64,000 nt of DNA from Dioscorea cayenensis subsp. rotundata (taxonomy: Eukaryota > Streptophyta > Magnoliopsida > Dioscoreales > Dioscoreaceae), in contig NC_052475.1 in assembly GCF_009730915.1 (NCBI RefSeq), positions 25,109,016 to 25,173,015 of the forward strand, given 5' to 3'. The notes beneath the pieces were generated by a model. It saw only the letters and a list, made by a program, of their open reading frames with translations, made no database searches and was not told the DNA's origin. This document shows, one piece after another, positions 24,340 to 34,140 of the stretch (position 1 is the stretch's first letter; the number at the start of each line of letters is the position of its first letter). A program made the position numbers and the translations under genes.

Positions 24340-25420
24340 TAACCACACTTTTTTTTTTGTTTTGTGTATTTATATTTAAAATATTCATATATTTCTATAT
24401 TTTTAATGAATAAGATTTGTTTAAGGAAGCGTAGATTAGTCACTTTCCCTCCTCCAAAATTACATAGCAGAGTCACTTTCCCTCCTCCAAAATTATATAG
24501 CAGGAGATTTATTTCTAGAAGACCAGTTAAATTATTATAATTGGTGCACTTTTATACCAGTTTATTTTTTGGTTTATCACTTGTCAACGTTATAAAAAAA
24601 ATTAAAAAAAAAAGTTTGCTTGATAGCCGTCCATCTTGTAACAATTTATTGAATAACGAACAAAACTTTATGAGGATCTAGATTCTTGATTTGATTTTTT
24701 TTTTTTTTAGTCATTGTACCAAATGGAGGAATTTATAAAAGGACACACCATTCATGATACAAAAAGATGGAGTTTAGCCAAGCACCCAGCGTTCAATTGC
24801 TTCATCAGTTCACTTCATCTTATTAAAAGTCATTGACTCAAGGATAAGATTTGAGTGCTTGTGGTGCAATGAGATAAATGAGATCACACGGAAAGTAACA
24901 AGGATAGAAATGCAATAAATAATGTTGCATAATTGACTGAAATTTTTTTTTTAAAAAAATGTGCATCATTCATAAAGAAAACAGCCTAATGAAAGAAGAC
25001 AAAAGGAAGCATATGCTTGTATGTGTATATATATATAATTTTTAATTAAATTGAACACCCTAAGAAACATCGTTAGTCTAATGGAAACAAAAGAAACAGA
25101 GGATTAGTGAGACAAGTTTATGATGCTCTGCAAGTTCTCAACATCTTCATGGAAAACAATGGAACCCAACAAAATTAAAGCTTTGCTGCAAAATAAATTT
25201 CATAATGATAAGAGACCAAAAAAAAAAAAAAGCATTGGGAATGTGATTTATCTGTTTCATTTAAAATTTAAATCCGGAATGCTATTAAAGAAACAAACTG
25301 AAAAACGTTATCAAGAACTAAGAAATATTTTTTTAAGTCAAAAGGGACTTGGTCCAAAAGATGTTGACCATCTTACAAAGTCAAAAGCCCCAAAAACACA
25401 GTGTAGATACTCTTTATTGA
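23158..25420. other. SFH 5' flank and AT-rich spacer
   Basis: Probable SFH 5' UTR lies at about 23158-23400, followed by AT-rich spacer. It holds a TTA repeat at about 24307-24330 and the 33-bp tandem duplication at 24438-24503. No gene supported. Confidence 0.45.
24438..24503. repeat. 33-bp perfect-length tandem duplication
   Basis: Copies at 24438-24470 and 24471-24503, starting AGTCACTTTCCCTCC and ending ATAGCAG, differ at one base (ACATAG versus ATATAG). Confidence 0.9.
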
Positions 25421-25958
25421 TTTATTTAAGGGAAAATTACTGTTCACCCCTCGTAATTTTCAAAACTTCCCAAAACCCTCCTACTTTTACACCCACTGAC
25501 GATTGCTTAGTTAGTGTTTAACTTCCCTTTTACCCCCTACTGTTCACTTCAAATGGGTCCGTGTTGTGAAATCCCATTTTAGTACTGAAAATGGTGGGAA
25601 AGGAAAGCGCCAAAATCACATCATGTTCGACCTTTTTGAAGGGACTTTCTAGCTTGGTTTCGATAGAGCAATGCCGAGGAGTTACATTACATCTTGTTAT
25701 TCTCCTCATTATCATACCCGAAATATATAAATCGGTTTCCGAGCGAAAAAATGAAATTGATTTCCATCGGATTGGTCAAGTCGCACTTCATCTTCAAAAT
25801 GAGTAGCAGTCGATTTTATTGTCGAGGCGAGCATGTGCCATTAGTCGTCTTCTCGTTTATGGTTGTAAAGTTGTATTACGACGAGAAGAACGATGAATTA
25901 CGACGAGTTCATTTCGTTGTAAAGTTCTTCTCGTTTATGGTTATCTATTTGTATATTT

Positions 25959-26057
25959 TTAAATAATGTTTAACTATTTGCTATTATCCGTTTAAATATT
26001 TTACTAATATGTTTTAATAATTGTCATATCCGTTTAATACTTCCCATCTCCGTTTAA
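25959..26057 (+). repeat. TTAA-motif array (MULE 2a)
   Basis: Cores begin at 25970, 25992, 26014, 26034 and 26054. The three best units read CCGTTTAAATA, CCGTTTAATAC and CCGTTTAACAT. This is the clearest view of the consensus CCGTTTAA with a 20-22 bp step. Confidence 0.85.
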
Positions 26058-26190
26058 CATTATCTTTACATGTATAACTATTCATAAAGCGTGTAAATTC
26101 TCAAAGTCTCTGCGTAAAAGCGGTGATCTTTTTCGTTTGATCCGAATTGTTGGCATGTGGCGCGTGGCGGTGGCAAGGGTTATGGTATCC

Positions 26191-26228
26191 GTGCGTAAGA
26201 ATTAATGATGGCATTAATTCTTATGCGC
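26191..26228. repeat. Near-perfect hairpin in MULE 2a
   Basis: TAAGAATTAATG (26196-26207) and its exact inverse CATTAATTCTTA (26212-26223) flank a 4-base loop. GC-containing outer arms extend the pairing imperfectly. Confidence 0.7.
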
Positions 26229-26745
26229 AGAACATAAATTTCCCGAACACCCGTTCGTTCTCGTCGATCGATGTCGGCCATCTGTCGTTTAACTTTTTTT
26301 CTCGGATCTGAAGAGTCGACTGCTATGGACTTCACACCATAAATAACCAGGAAGAACCCTCCCCATGGACAACCACTCCTCGTCGTCCTCATCATCCTCC
26401 TCCTCCTCCTCCTCCTCTTCCTCCTCTTCCCATGGACAGACCACTCTATCCGAAAGGATGTTTCGTGAGCCTTCTTCCTTATCTTGAGAATCGATTAGCC
26501 GTAATCATCTGAACTAGTTAAACTATCTTTTCACGCCCTGAGCAAGTCCTCTCATAATTGCTCGAATCGCGAGGATTCTCCAGGTGGATGACGGGAAAGC
26601 AATTAAGAGAGCATTTTGACTTGGGTATGAAAAGAAAGTTTTCACGTATTGCGTGATTGCGGAGGATTCTCTAGAGGAGGAGATCGCTGAAACATCCTTT
26701 AAAGACGAGGGTTGACATTTACCACTGAGACTTTTACGTTAGCGT

Positions 26746-26878
26746 TTAAGAAAATGACGTCGATGACAAGCTATTACGCTACGTGTTTAACTATCGGGAT
26801 CGTCGTTTAAGTCCCTACCATGACACATTGATTAATAGTCGTTTTTCATGAATGTGTGTTGTTTAACCTTTTTTTAAT
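26746..26878 (+). repeat. Degraded TTAA-motif array (MULE 2a)
   Basis: GTTTAA cores at 26746, 26787, 26807 and 26863, with weaker ones at 26832 and 26874. Steps are roughly one or two multiples of 20 bp. The array ends just before the C-terminal transposase block. Confidence 0.55.
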
Positions 26879-27084
26879 GTTAGTACGTTTTTGCGAGGTT
26901 CGAGTTGATGCGCTTGTTATGCACGGCCTGTGAGCGTTCGAATGTCATGCACACTTGTTTCGTTATCACGAGGGTCGAGTCGTGAGTGTCCAAAGTCCGA
27001 GCGGACGTTGTAAATGTTAGTAAATGTTGTAAATCTTTTATAAATAAAAGCGAAACAATCGTATTTGACTGTGAACTACGAAAT

Positions 27085-27330
27085 TTAAACAGAGACCTAG
27101 TAAAAACAATGTGGGAAACAAAAACGTCATTGTAAACAATAGAAAAAAAGTTAAACAATACTCAAGTTACTCTTTAAACAATGACAACGGTGTTTAAGAA
27201 AAAATACGTAAATATGTTTAAACAGATGACCCGGGAGGTACCCATCTAGCATGACGCGATGTCGATGAAAGCATTCAATTTAAACAATAACATATTATTT
27301 ACATGATATAGACTTTTAGTTAAACAGCTT
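27085..27330 (-). repeat. Inverted TTAA-motif array (MULE 2a)
   Basis: TTAAACAG/TTAAACAAT units begin at 27085, 27151, 27174, 27194 and 27218, and further units continue to about 27330. Orientation is opposite to 25959-26878, as at the 3' side of MULE 1. Confidence 0.6.
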
Positions 27331-28041
27331 AACAGTTATTTTTAAACACTATATGTATCTGTTTAAACATAAAAAAGCTTGAGCGTTTACACGAGACTCA
27401 TGTTGAGTTGAGAACTTTCATTCGAGCGATGACAACATGTCTTCCTCACTGACAATGACATATATTTCACTTTTTTTGCTCTTGGGATGGAGGGAAAAAT
27501 ACCGCCCAATCACATCACGTCTAATCTAACCTCTATCGTACAATCATAGCACTTTTTGTTTGCGATCTCGACTGCTTTGTTTGTTCTACATCTTCTACTT
27601 CTTCTTCGTCGTCTTCGTTTTGTTCTTCATTTCATTTGGTTTTATACGATTTGGTTTTCGATCGATATATTATGGAGAGTTTTTTGTGGTATTGCTAGAT
27701 TCAAACGGGGGAGGGAAGAGTGCTAATGTTCACGGCTCGAGACTTCTTGGGAATTGGTGTTAGGCGAGATATGTGAGCGATGGGGTCTCGAAGTTTCTCT
27801 TGTCGAGTTAAGTTCATCACACCGGATGGATATAAAAGCGGTTTTGCCCAATAGAAAAGCGATGTTGACTTCCATCGGATGTGTCGACGTCCCACTCCAT
27901 CTTCAAATGTCTCTGTAGTTGATCTTGTCGTCGAGGGGCAGTAAAATGTGCCATTGCTGAATCCTAATGAAAAGCGAGGTTTACTCGTTGTAAGTTCCTT
28001 TTCTTTTAATTATTTCGGTTGTGCAGGGGGTCGTTATTGTT

Positions 28042-28175
28042 TTAAATATGTCCCAAATCACCTGGTTAACATATTGTACTCAGTCCTTTTACGTTATTAG
28101 TTAATTGTTTAAGTATTTAATTTAACGTTTAACTATTGTCATTATCAGCTTAAACATTATATTCTCAAAGCTTAA
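28042..28175 (+). repeat. TTAA-motif array (MULE 2b, first mudrA intron)
   Basis: Cores at 28042, 28066, 28109, 28129, 28150 and 28172 are about one or two 20-22 bp steps apart. The array sits between the N-terminal block and the MuDR domain, the same place as array A of MULE 1. Confidence 0.72.
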
Positions 28176-29529
28176 CGTATTGATCTTTTCATTTAGTTTG
28201 AAGTGTTGGCGGGGAATTGAGATCTACGAGTGCTCCCATTCATCCCCATGGTGACCACAGCGGTGTGGGATGTCTTCCCTTCCTCGTCGGATCGTTCACG
28301 AAGTGTTGTCGTTGGATATTGGTCAGCGTTTGTGACGGTGTCGAACATTTCGAGGGATGTACTTGAAATCATGCGATCGAAAAGGAATTTTTGACTTCAA
28401 ATTCGTAAAGAGCGAAAAAAACGTCGAGATGACGTGGAATGCGATCGCAGATGGTTGTCGTTGGGCGTATCGTGCGTCAAAAGAGTATAACAAAAATACT
28501 TTCGGAATCAAGACAATCGACCGTCGCACGCACTTTGCGGTGGTGGCGTAGGTTCGTCGCGTCAAAGCGTCAAAAAATGGGTTAGCGCTGCGAGTGATTC
28601 GAAGCTCAGGGGCCGAGTCCCTATGCGAGGCCGTCGACGTTCGGAAGGACGTGTTGCGGGGAGCATGGTGTCACATACCGTCTGAGCGAGCTTGGTTGGG
28701 AAAAGAGCATGCGGGTGGTCCTCGGCCGCGGTGGCATCTCCGAGCTATGCATTTGTTTGCTTTTGGTATGTGGATAAGGTGCGTGAGACAAATCCGGCGG
28801 CGTTGCGATCGTGGAGAAGGCGGTGATCGTTTTTAAGCGTGCGTTCTTTTTCTTTTCGGTAGCGTGTATTGTGGGATTGAGAGGGCTTGCGGGAGCGGCT
28901 AGCGTGTTTCTCGATGGTACCACGCCTCCTTGGAAAAATGTCGAGATTACACTCTTGGGTGCCGCGGGGAAAGATAGTAGCAATGGTTTTTCCACGTCGC
29001 CTGGGTATGAGTCGACAGCGAGACCCGATGCCAATTGGACTTAGTTCAGTATCTAAGTTGGGCGATGCCTCGTACGAGGGTGGAGATTATCGTGAGATAA
29101 TTACCTTACGTGTCGGACGGGTCGAGGGCCTTGTAGGCGCGATTGAGAGTCTTGCTTCTTACGCCCATGCGTCTGCGTCTTCGACGTTTGGAGGCCCGAT
29201 TTTATGAAAGCGATGTCGGACTTGGGAAGGCGTTGAGGGAGGAGTCTTTGGTGCATATGCTTTCCGCGTTGCGTGGGCATCACGGACTAAAGATTTCGAT
29301 GATCACAGTAGAATGAGCTGCTGAGCCCGTATCACCGAAGCTCATCGTTTGGTTGATTAATAAATCGGATATGGCACATTGGTGGAATTATACATTCGGA
29401 GGTGATCGTTGGGGTGAGATGTATTCGAGCGTCGCGGAGTCGTTCGATGCTTGGATCGAGGAAGCTCGTCGTTTCTAGAGTGGCGAAAATGGTCGACTCC
29501 GTAAGGTGCTGCGAATGTTGATTTACAGC

Positions 29530-29676
29530 TTAACATTTAGTATTACCCTTTTAAACGTTCTCAATCTTTGTTTAATTACACTTTTCGACTTTAAATATTA
29601 ATCATTTTCGTTTATTTAATTACGATAATGTTTAAACATGTTGGAATTATTTAACCATCGTTTTGTCTTTGTTTAA
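29530..29676 (+). repeat. TTAA-motif array (MULE 2b, second mudrA intron)
   Basis: Cores at 29530, 29551, 29572, 29591, 29632, 29651 and 29673 (19-22 bp steps, one double). The array is followed by the acceptor-like TTATTTGCAG at about 29679-29688. Confidence 0.78.
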
Positions 29677-30317
29677 CCTTATTTGCAGGGTTGAGTTGAT
29701 GCGCATGTTATATAGCAGGCGTGAGCAAGCGACCAAATGGGAGACCTACTTATGCCGGACATACGTTTGAAGTTAGAGATCATTGTTGAGGGCAGTAGAA
29801 ATCTTCGTGTTGAGTCGTTGTGTCGATGATCGTTACGAAGTGATTGACCCGATCGCGTGACTCCGTGGATCTCGCCAGTGAGAACTTGTTCGTAATCGAG
29901 AGGTGGCAGGTTTATGGTATCGCTGCGAAACATGCTTGCGGCCAATAATGCAGACAGACACGCGGCGTACATCGATTTATGAGCGGGTACTTCGCGTCGA
30001 CAATTACAAAGTGGCGTACAAAGGAAGCTATATTCCCATGCAAGCGATGAGCGAGGCCTTGACGGAAATGCGTGAGCTTCGTTTGCGACACTTTGTGACT
30101 AGAAAGGCGACTGGGCGGCCTAGAGCGAAAGAGGATCGAGTCGCCAGCGTTTGATGTCCATGAGTTACATTGCGGCCCGACGCGAGGATCCGGTCGCTGA
30201 TCGAGCGATCTTTACGATGAGCTCGTCAGGCTAGGCATTGTTAATAAGCCGAGCGATGAGCGGAAACATTGTGTATTTATAGCAATTGAATGTATTTACG
30301 CGGAGACATTGTTATTT

Positions 30318-30730
30318 TTAAGCGGATCTGTTTTGTAATTTGAAATATTTCAGCTGATGTTTAAAGCGATATATGGTATATTTAAACAGTGAAGCGGAAA
30401 TGTACACAACTTCTGAGCGTAAATTAAACAATGAAATGGCCGAATGAAATTTAACTCGCCTTCTGATTGAAAACAAACAAAATTTACATTGAGATATCTA
30501 GTCGTGTTCTTGAAAACAAAAACAATGAATTGAATTGTGTATTGATGGGGCAACTTTCCGTATTTAGTTAAACAATAGGGTGCGTTCATTTAAGCAGGAG
30601 AAAGTGTTATTTTAAGCGAGTGCAACGTAATTTGAAAATATTTAAAAGCGATGTTTAAAGCGATATATACTATATTTAAAACAATGAAAGTGAAATGTAC
30701 TGCAATCGCAGCGTAAAATTAAACGATGAA
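30318..30730 (-). repeat. Inverted TTAA-motif array (MULE 2b)
   Basis: TTAAGCGG/TTAAAGCG/TTAAACAG units at 30318, 30361, 30382 and 30424, continuing with related units to about 30725. Steps are near 21 or 42 bp. Two stretches, about 30315-30490 and 30610-30790, resemble each other and suggest a local duplication. Confidence 0.6.
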
Positions 30731-30899
30731 ATAAAAACCCGAATGGAATTTAACCCGCTTTCATGATTCAAAACAAACAAAATTTACATTAAGATATACA
30801 GTAGTGTTCTTCGAACACGAAAACAATGAATTGAATTTGTCAGTTACGTGAAAAAACAAAATTGACGATCGGATATCTGAGACATGTTATTCAAAAGCA

Positions 30900-31171
30900 A
30901 TTTAACCACGCAGCAGCGACCCTACTTTGTCATGGGCCTGGCCCCTCACTCCCTCAGAGTATGCGGGTGACTTGTCAGTGTCGAGGTAAGAGCGTACATG
31001 CGCGTGGCTAGTAACTTCTCACTCACGATGGTGCTCGATAAACGCATGGCGTGGGCCGGTAGTCGATCGGCCTTTCCTTGTTTAGCGTGGGGTTTTACGT
31101 AGCCGATCTGTGCGGGTACTTTTCTTGATCGTGGCTAAGCAAACTCCGTATGCTGAAGGTCGAATAGATTC
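30900..31171 (-). pseudogene. 3' end of an Ulp1-like gene (MULE 2b), cut by the gap
   Basis: Homologous to 13140-13410 of MULE 1. Both share the CTCCCT...GTATGCG stretch, the TAGT/GAGT..CTCGATAAA(C)CGCATG segment and GTGGGG(C/T)TT. The YVMRF-like peptide is broken by indels. The rest lies in the N run. Confidence 0.55.
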
Positions 31172-32171
31172 NNNNNNNNNNNNNNNNNNNNNNNNNNNNN
31201 NNNNNNNNNNNNNNNNNNNNNNNNNNNNNNNNNNNNNNNNNNNNNNNNNNNNNNNNNNNNNNNNNNNNNNNNNNNNNNNNNNNNNNNNNNNNNNNNNNNN
31301 NNNNNNNNNNNNNNNNNNNNNNNNNNNNNNNNNNNNNNNNNNNNNNNNNNNNNNNNNNNNNNNNNNNNNNNNNNNNNNNNNNNNNNNNNNNNNNNNNNNN
31401 NNNNNNNNNNNNNNNNNNNNNNNNNNNNNNNNNNNNNNNNNNNNNNNNNNNNNNNNNNNNNNNNNNNNNNNNNNNNNNNNNNNNNNNNNNNNNNNNNNNN
31501 NNNNNNNNNNNNNNNNNNNNNNNNNNNNNNNNNNNNNNNNNNNNNNNNNNNNNNNNNNNNNNNNNNNNNNNNNNNNNNNNNNNNNNNNNNNNNNNNNNNN
31601 NNNNNNNNNNNNNNNNNNNNNNNNNNNNNNNNNNNNNNNNNNNNNNNNNNNNNNNNNNNNNNNNNNNNNNNNNNNNNNNNNNNNNNNNNNNNNNNNNNNN
31701 NNNNNNNNNNNNNNNNNNNNNNNNNNNNNNNNNNNNNNNNNNNNNNNNNNNNNNNNNNNNNNNNNNNNNNNNNNNNNNNNNNNNNNNNNNNNNNNNNNNN
31801 NNNNNNNNNNNNNNNNNNNNNNNNNNNNNNNNNNNNNNNNNNNNNNNNNNNNNNNNNNNNNNNNNNNNNNNNNNNNNNNNNNNNNNNNNNNNNNNNNNNN
31901 NNNNNNNNNNNNNNNNNNNNNNNNNNNNNNNNNNNNNNNNNNNNNNNNNNNNNNNNNNNNNNNNNNNNNNNNNNNNNNNNNNNNNNNNNNNNNNNNNNNN
32001 NNNNNNNNNNNNNNNNNNNNNNNNNNNNNNNNNNNNNNNNNNNNNNNNNNNNNNNNNNNNNNNNNNNNNNNNNNNNNNNNNNNNNNNNNNNNNNNNNNNN
32101 NNNNNNNNNNNNNNNNNNNNNNNNNNNNNNNNNNNNNNNNNNNNNNNNNNNNNNNNNNNNNNNNNNNNNNN
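31172..32171. other. Assembly gap (1000 N)
   Basis: Exactly 1000 N, which suggests a placeholder of unknown true size. It begins inside the Ulp1 part of MULE 2b, so the right end of that element is missing. Confidence 0.99.
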
Positions 32172-32604
32172 CATGCGTAGTTTTGTTTACTGTTTGAGAT
32201 ACTGCGGCTCAGGAACTAAAGATGATATCACGCAAAGCAACAGTAGAAAAGAATCAGTTTTTGATCACTATGAAACTTGAGGCCAAAAAATCAGCACAGC
32301 GGGCAAAGTTGAAACTTTCTTATGTTTCATCTTTGTAAAGATGATGTTATGTCAAAGTTAAAGACTTAAAAACCAGTAGCAAAGATAGATTCTCTGCAAT
32401 AGTTCTTTCATTTTGACTGTGAGTAGAGAGAAAAGGAAATGAAGATGGGCAAAATGAATTTAAAACCAGAGTTTGATACCTAAATGTCCTTCTTTTCGCA
32501 TATGATTTATATAAATCCATTTAAGGCCTGAATTCAAGCTAGGATGTTGAACACAAGTAAAGTAAGAGGAAAAATACACACATATTGTGATATCCATTGG
32601 ATGG

Positions 32605-33241
32605 GGAGGATTGTAATGCTCAAGCTCATGAGATGGTGGTGTTCTTTAGTTTTAATGCCATATTGTTATTGAGAGAGCACTGTGAAAAACTCCTGCCAAA
32701 CTTAGTAGCTGAAGCCAAGACATCCAAATTAGCCTGTAAATGATCCATTCCTAAAGAGATGGGAAACAATGGTGAGACTACTTGATGATTCTGGTTTGAG
32801 ATATTAGTGTGACTAGTTGGAAGAACCGAACTAGTTCCTCTACTGCATGCAGTAGAACTGCACTAGTTAATGGATTCAGCGAGAAACCAGTCCGAAGAAG
32901 AGAGATATCCGAAAGGCGGTACACCGGTGAGGGCCATGTCGCAATTGTTCAGTGATGGATGAAGAACCACAGAAATCGTGATCTTTCATTTGGCTGTCAG
33001 ATTTGGTTGATGTAGTTTGGTGCATTGCTGTTAGACCAGAGTGAGACCCTAATTCTTGTACCATGGATGATGAGGTGGAGGTTGAAAACCTAGGGGTTTA
33101 GAGTCTCGAGGTTGAGACATGACTCCCATTGTTGCTTTGAGATGAGAGCGCCATTGTTCCTGCACAGACTTAAGTAATAGTTGGTATAGAGAGCGAGAAG
33201 AAAAATTCCAAATCCACAAGGAATGAAAATCTCACATGCAT

Positions 33242-33280
<39 letters not shown>

Positions 33281-33450
33281 GTTATATAGACAAAAGAAAC
33301 AAAGGAACAAACAAGTTGGTTAACATACTTACAAAATGAAGAGGTTTGGTTGGAGTCATGGAAAAGAAGGAAGAAGAGGAGGTGGGAGAGAGAAAGAGGA
33401 ACCATGGGGTCGTGATCATGCATGATGATCATCAGAGTTTGAAGAAGAGT
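32605..33450 (-). other. Unrecognised coding-like segments, possible spliced gene or decayed gene
   Basis: Minus-strand pieces look protein-like but do not join cleanly. One frame reads ALTGVPPFGYLSSSDWFLAE (about 32945-32880), then meets an in-frame TAG. After it the same frame stays open for about 82 codons (SSVLPTSHTNISNQNHQVVS, LGMDHLQANLDVLASATKFG) to about 32625. Upstream, a piece at about 33160-33055 reads EQWRSHLKATMGVMSQPRDS and FQPPPHHPW behind a good acceptor (GTCTGTGCAG). An upstream exon at about 33455-33332 with ATGATGGACTCTTC ends at a GTAAGT donor. I do not recognise a family. It could be a transcription-factor-like gene with an unresolved intron, or a pseudogene. Confidence 0.3.
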
Positions 33451-33460
33451 CCATCATGAT

Positions 33461-33496
<36 letters not shown>

Positions 33497-33497
33497 T
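33246..33497. repeat. Microsatellites: (AT)n and (TTTC)n
   Basis: An AT dinucleotide run lies at about 33246-33273 and a TTTC tetranucleotide run at about 33461-33497. Both flank the unrecognised coding-like exon. Confidence 0.9.
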
Positions 33498-34091
33498 AAG
33501 GGTCTTGAGTACTCTTGAGAGTCCCAAGATGGAAAAAGGAACAAGGAGAAAAGGGATGTATAAGAGGTAGTAAGGCGCAGCAGCAGCAGCGGTAGTAGTA
33601 GAACTCTGGAATCATCAGCCTCTCACGCCGAAAAACCGAACATCAAAACACTGCAGCTCACATGACTCACTTTCCTCTTCACTTCTACAACCGCAGAAAT
33701 TCATCTATTGATAAGATAGAGGCACAACTAGCTATAAAGCTTAACACTGTTCATCTCTCTCTCTCTCTCCTCCTGCGTCTCCTCTCATGTGATGGTAGCA
33801 AGGCCTTGAGCTTTGCTTTTCAGAAGAACCTTTCTGCAGATCTGTAACTAAAGGTAAGTATCATCTCACTTCTCTTCTGAGTCTTCTCTATCAAATCCTC
33901 TTCTTCACTCTCTTGCTCATGATCTCTTTCTTTCTTTTGTTTTCTTTATATGAAGCTATTTTTTTTTTCACACTCTCCTTGCAACAACACTCAGATGGGT
34001 TATATATACTCTCTCAGCTGCCATCCTTCAATATCTTCAATCCCAAGGCTTTCTTTCTAAACAATGTCCTTCTGAGATGAACATATGCTCC

Positions 34092-34140
<49 letters not shown>

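Larger units (their letters stand above)
25430..27440. mobile_element. MULE 2a: deleted relative of MULE 1 (left part with terminal repeat)
   Basis: The terminus at 25430 is identical to the MULE 1 left end over its first 46 bases (GGGAAAATTACTG...ACTTCCCAAAA). The preceding TTTATTTAA (25421-25429) may be its 9-bp target duplication, but no right partner is visible. It retains an N-terminal transposase block (about 25590-25960), plus-oriented TTAA arrays, and a short C-terminal block at about 26890-27005 (GTTGATGCGCTTGTTATGC, like 29694 onward). Inverted TTAA arrays follow (27085-27330). No core or Ulp1 gene is seen. The right boundary with the next copy is approximate. Confidence 0.65.
27672..30170 (+). 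pseudogene. mudrA-type MULE transposase, nearly full set of domains but frameshifted
   Basis: Blocks follow the order of plant MULE transposases. The N-terminal block (27672 to about 27990) comes first. The MuDR DNA-binding segment (28300-28550) follows with FDFKFVKSEKN, GCRWAYRASKEYNKNTFGIKT. The DDE core includes FLDGTTP (first catalytic Asp near 28910), GKDSSNGF, and a SDG/GLVGAIE segment. Then come LGKALREE, KLIVWLINKSDMAHWWNYTFGGDRWGEMYS and SFDAWIEEAR (to about 29480). An intron-like gap with a TTAA array (29530-29676) leads to LMRMLYSRREQATKWETYLC and a SWIM-type tail (ERWQVYG...KHACGQ-like pieces, VDNYKVAYK, EMRELRLR; to about 30170). Frameshifts and a few stops interrupt every block, so no full-length product can be read. 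Confidence 0.8.
27440..31171. mobile_element. MULE 2b: second family copy, runs into the assembly gap
   Basis: Sequence from about 27480 repeats the MULE 1 segment beginning near 11050 (GGGAAAAA...CGCCCAATCA), then the same start ATGGAGAGTTTTTTGTGG. It holds the most complete transposase of the window, inverted TTAA arrays, and the 3' end of an antisense Ulp1 gene (about 31171-30900, homologous to 13410-13140). The 5' terminal repeat is not seen at its left border, so it may be truncated, nested in 2a, or part of one rearranged element. The right end is lost in the gap. Confidence 0.7.

Noticed and set aside
25120..25521. A 133-codon open frame on plus
   Set aside because: It runs across the left terminus of MULE 2a, so it is a chance joining of spacer and transposon end.
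31095..32180. Long open frames across the N run
   Set aside because: They are artefacts of undetermined bases.
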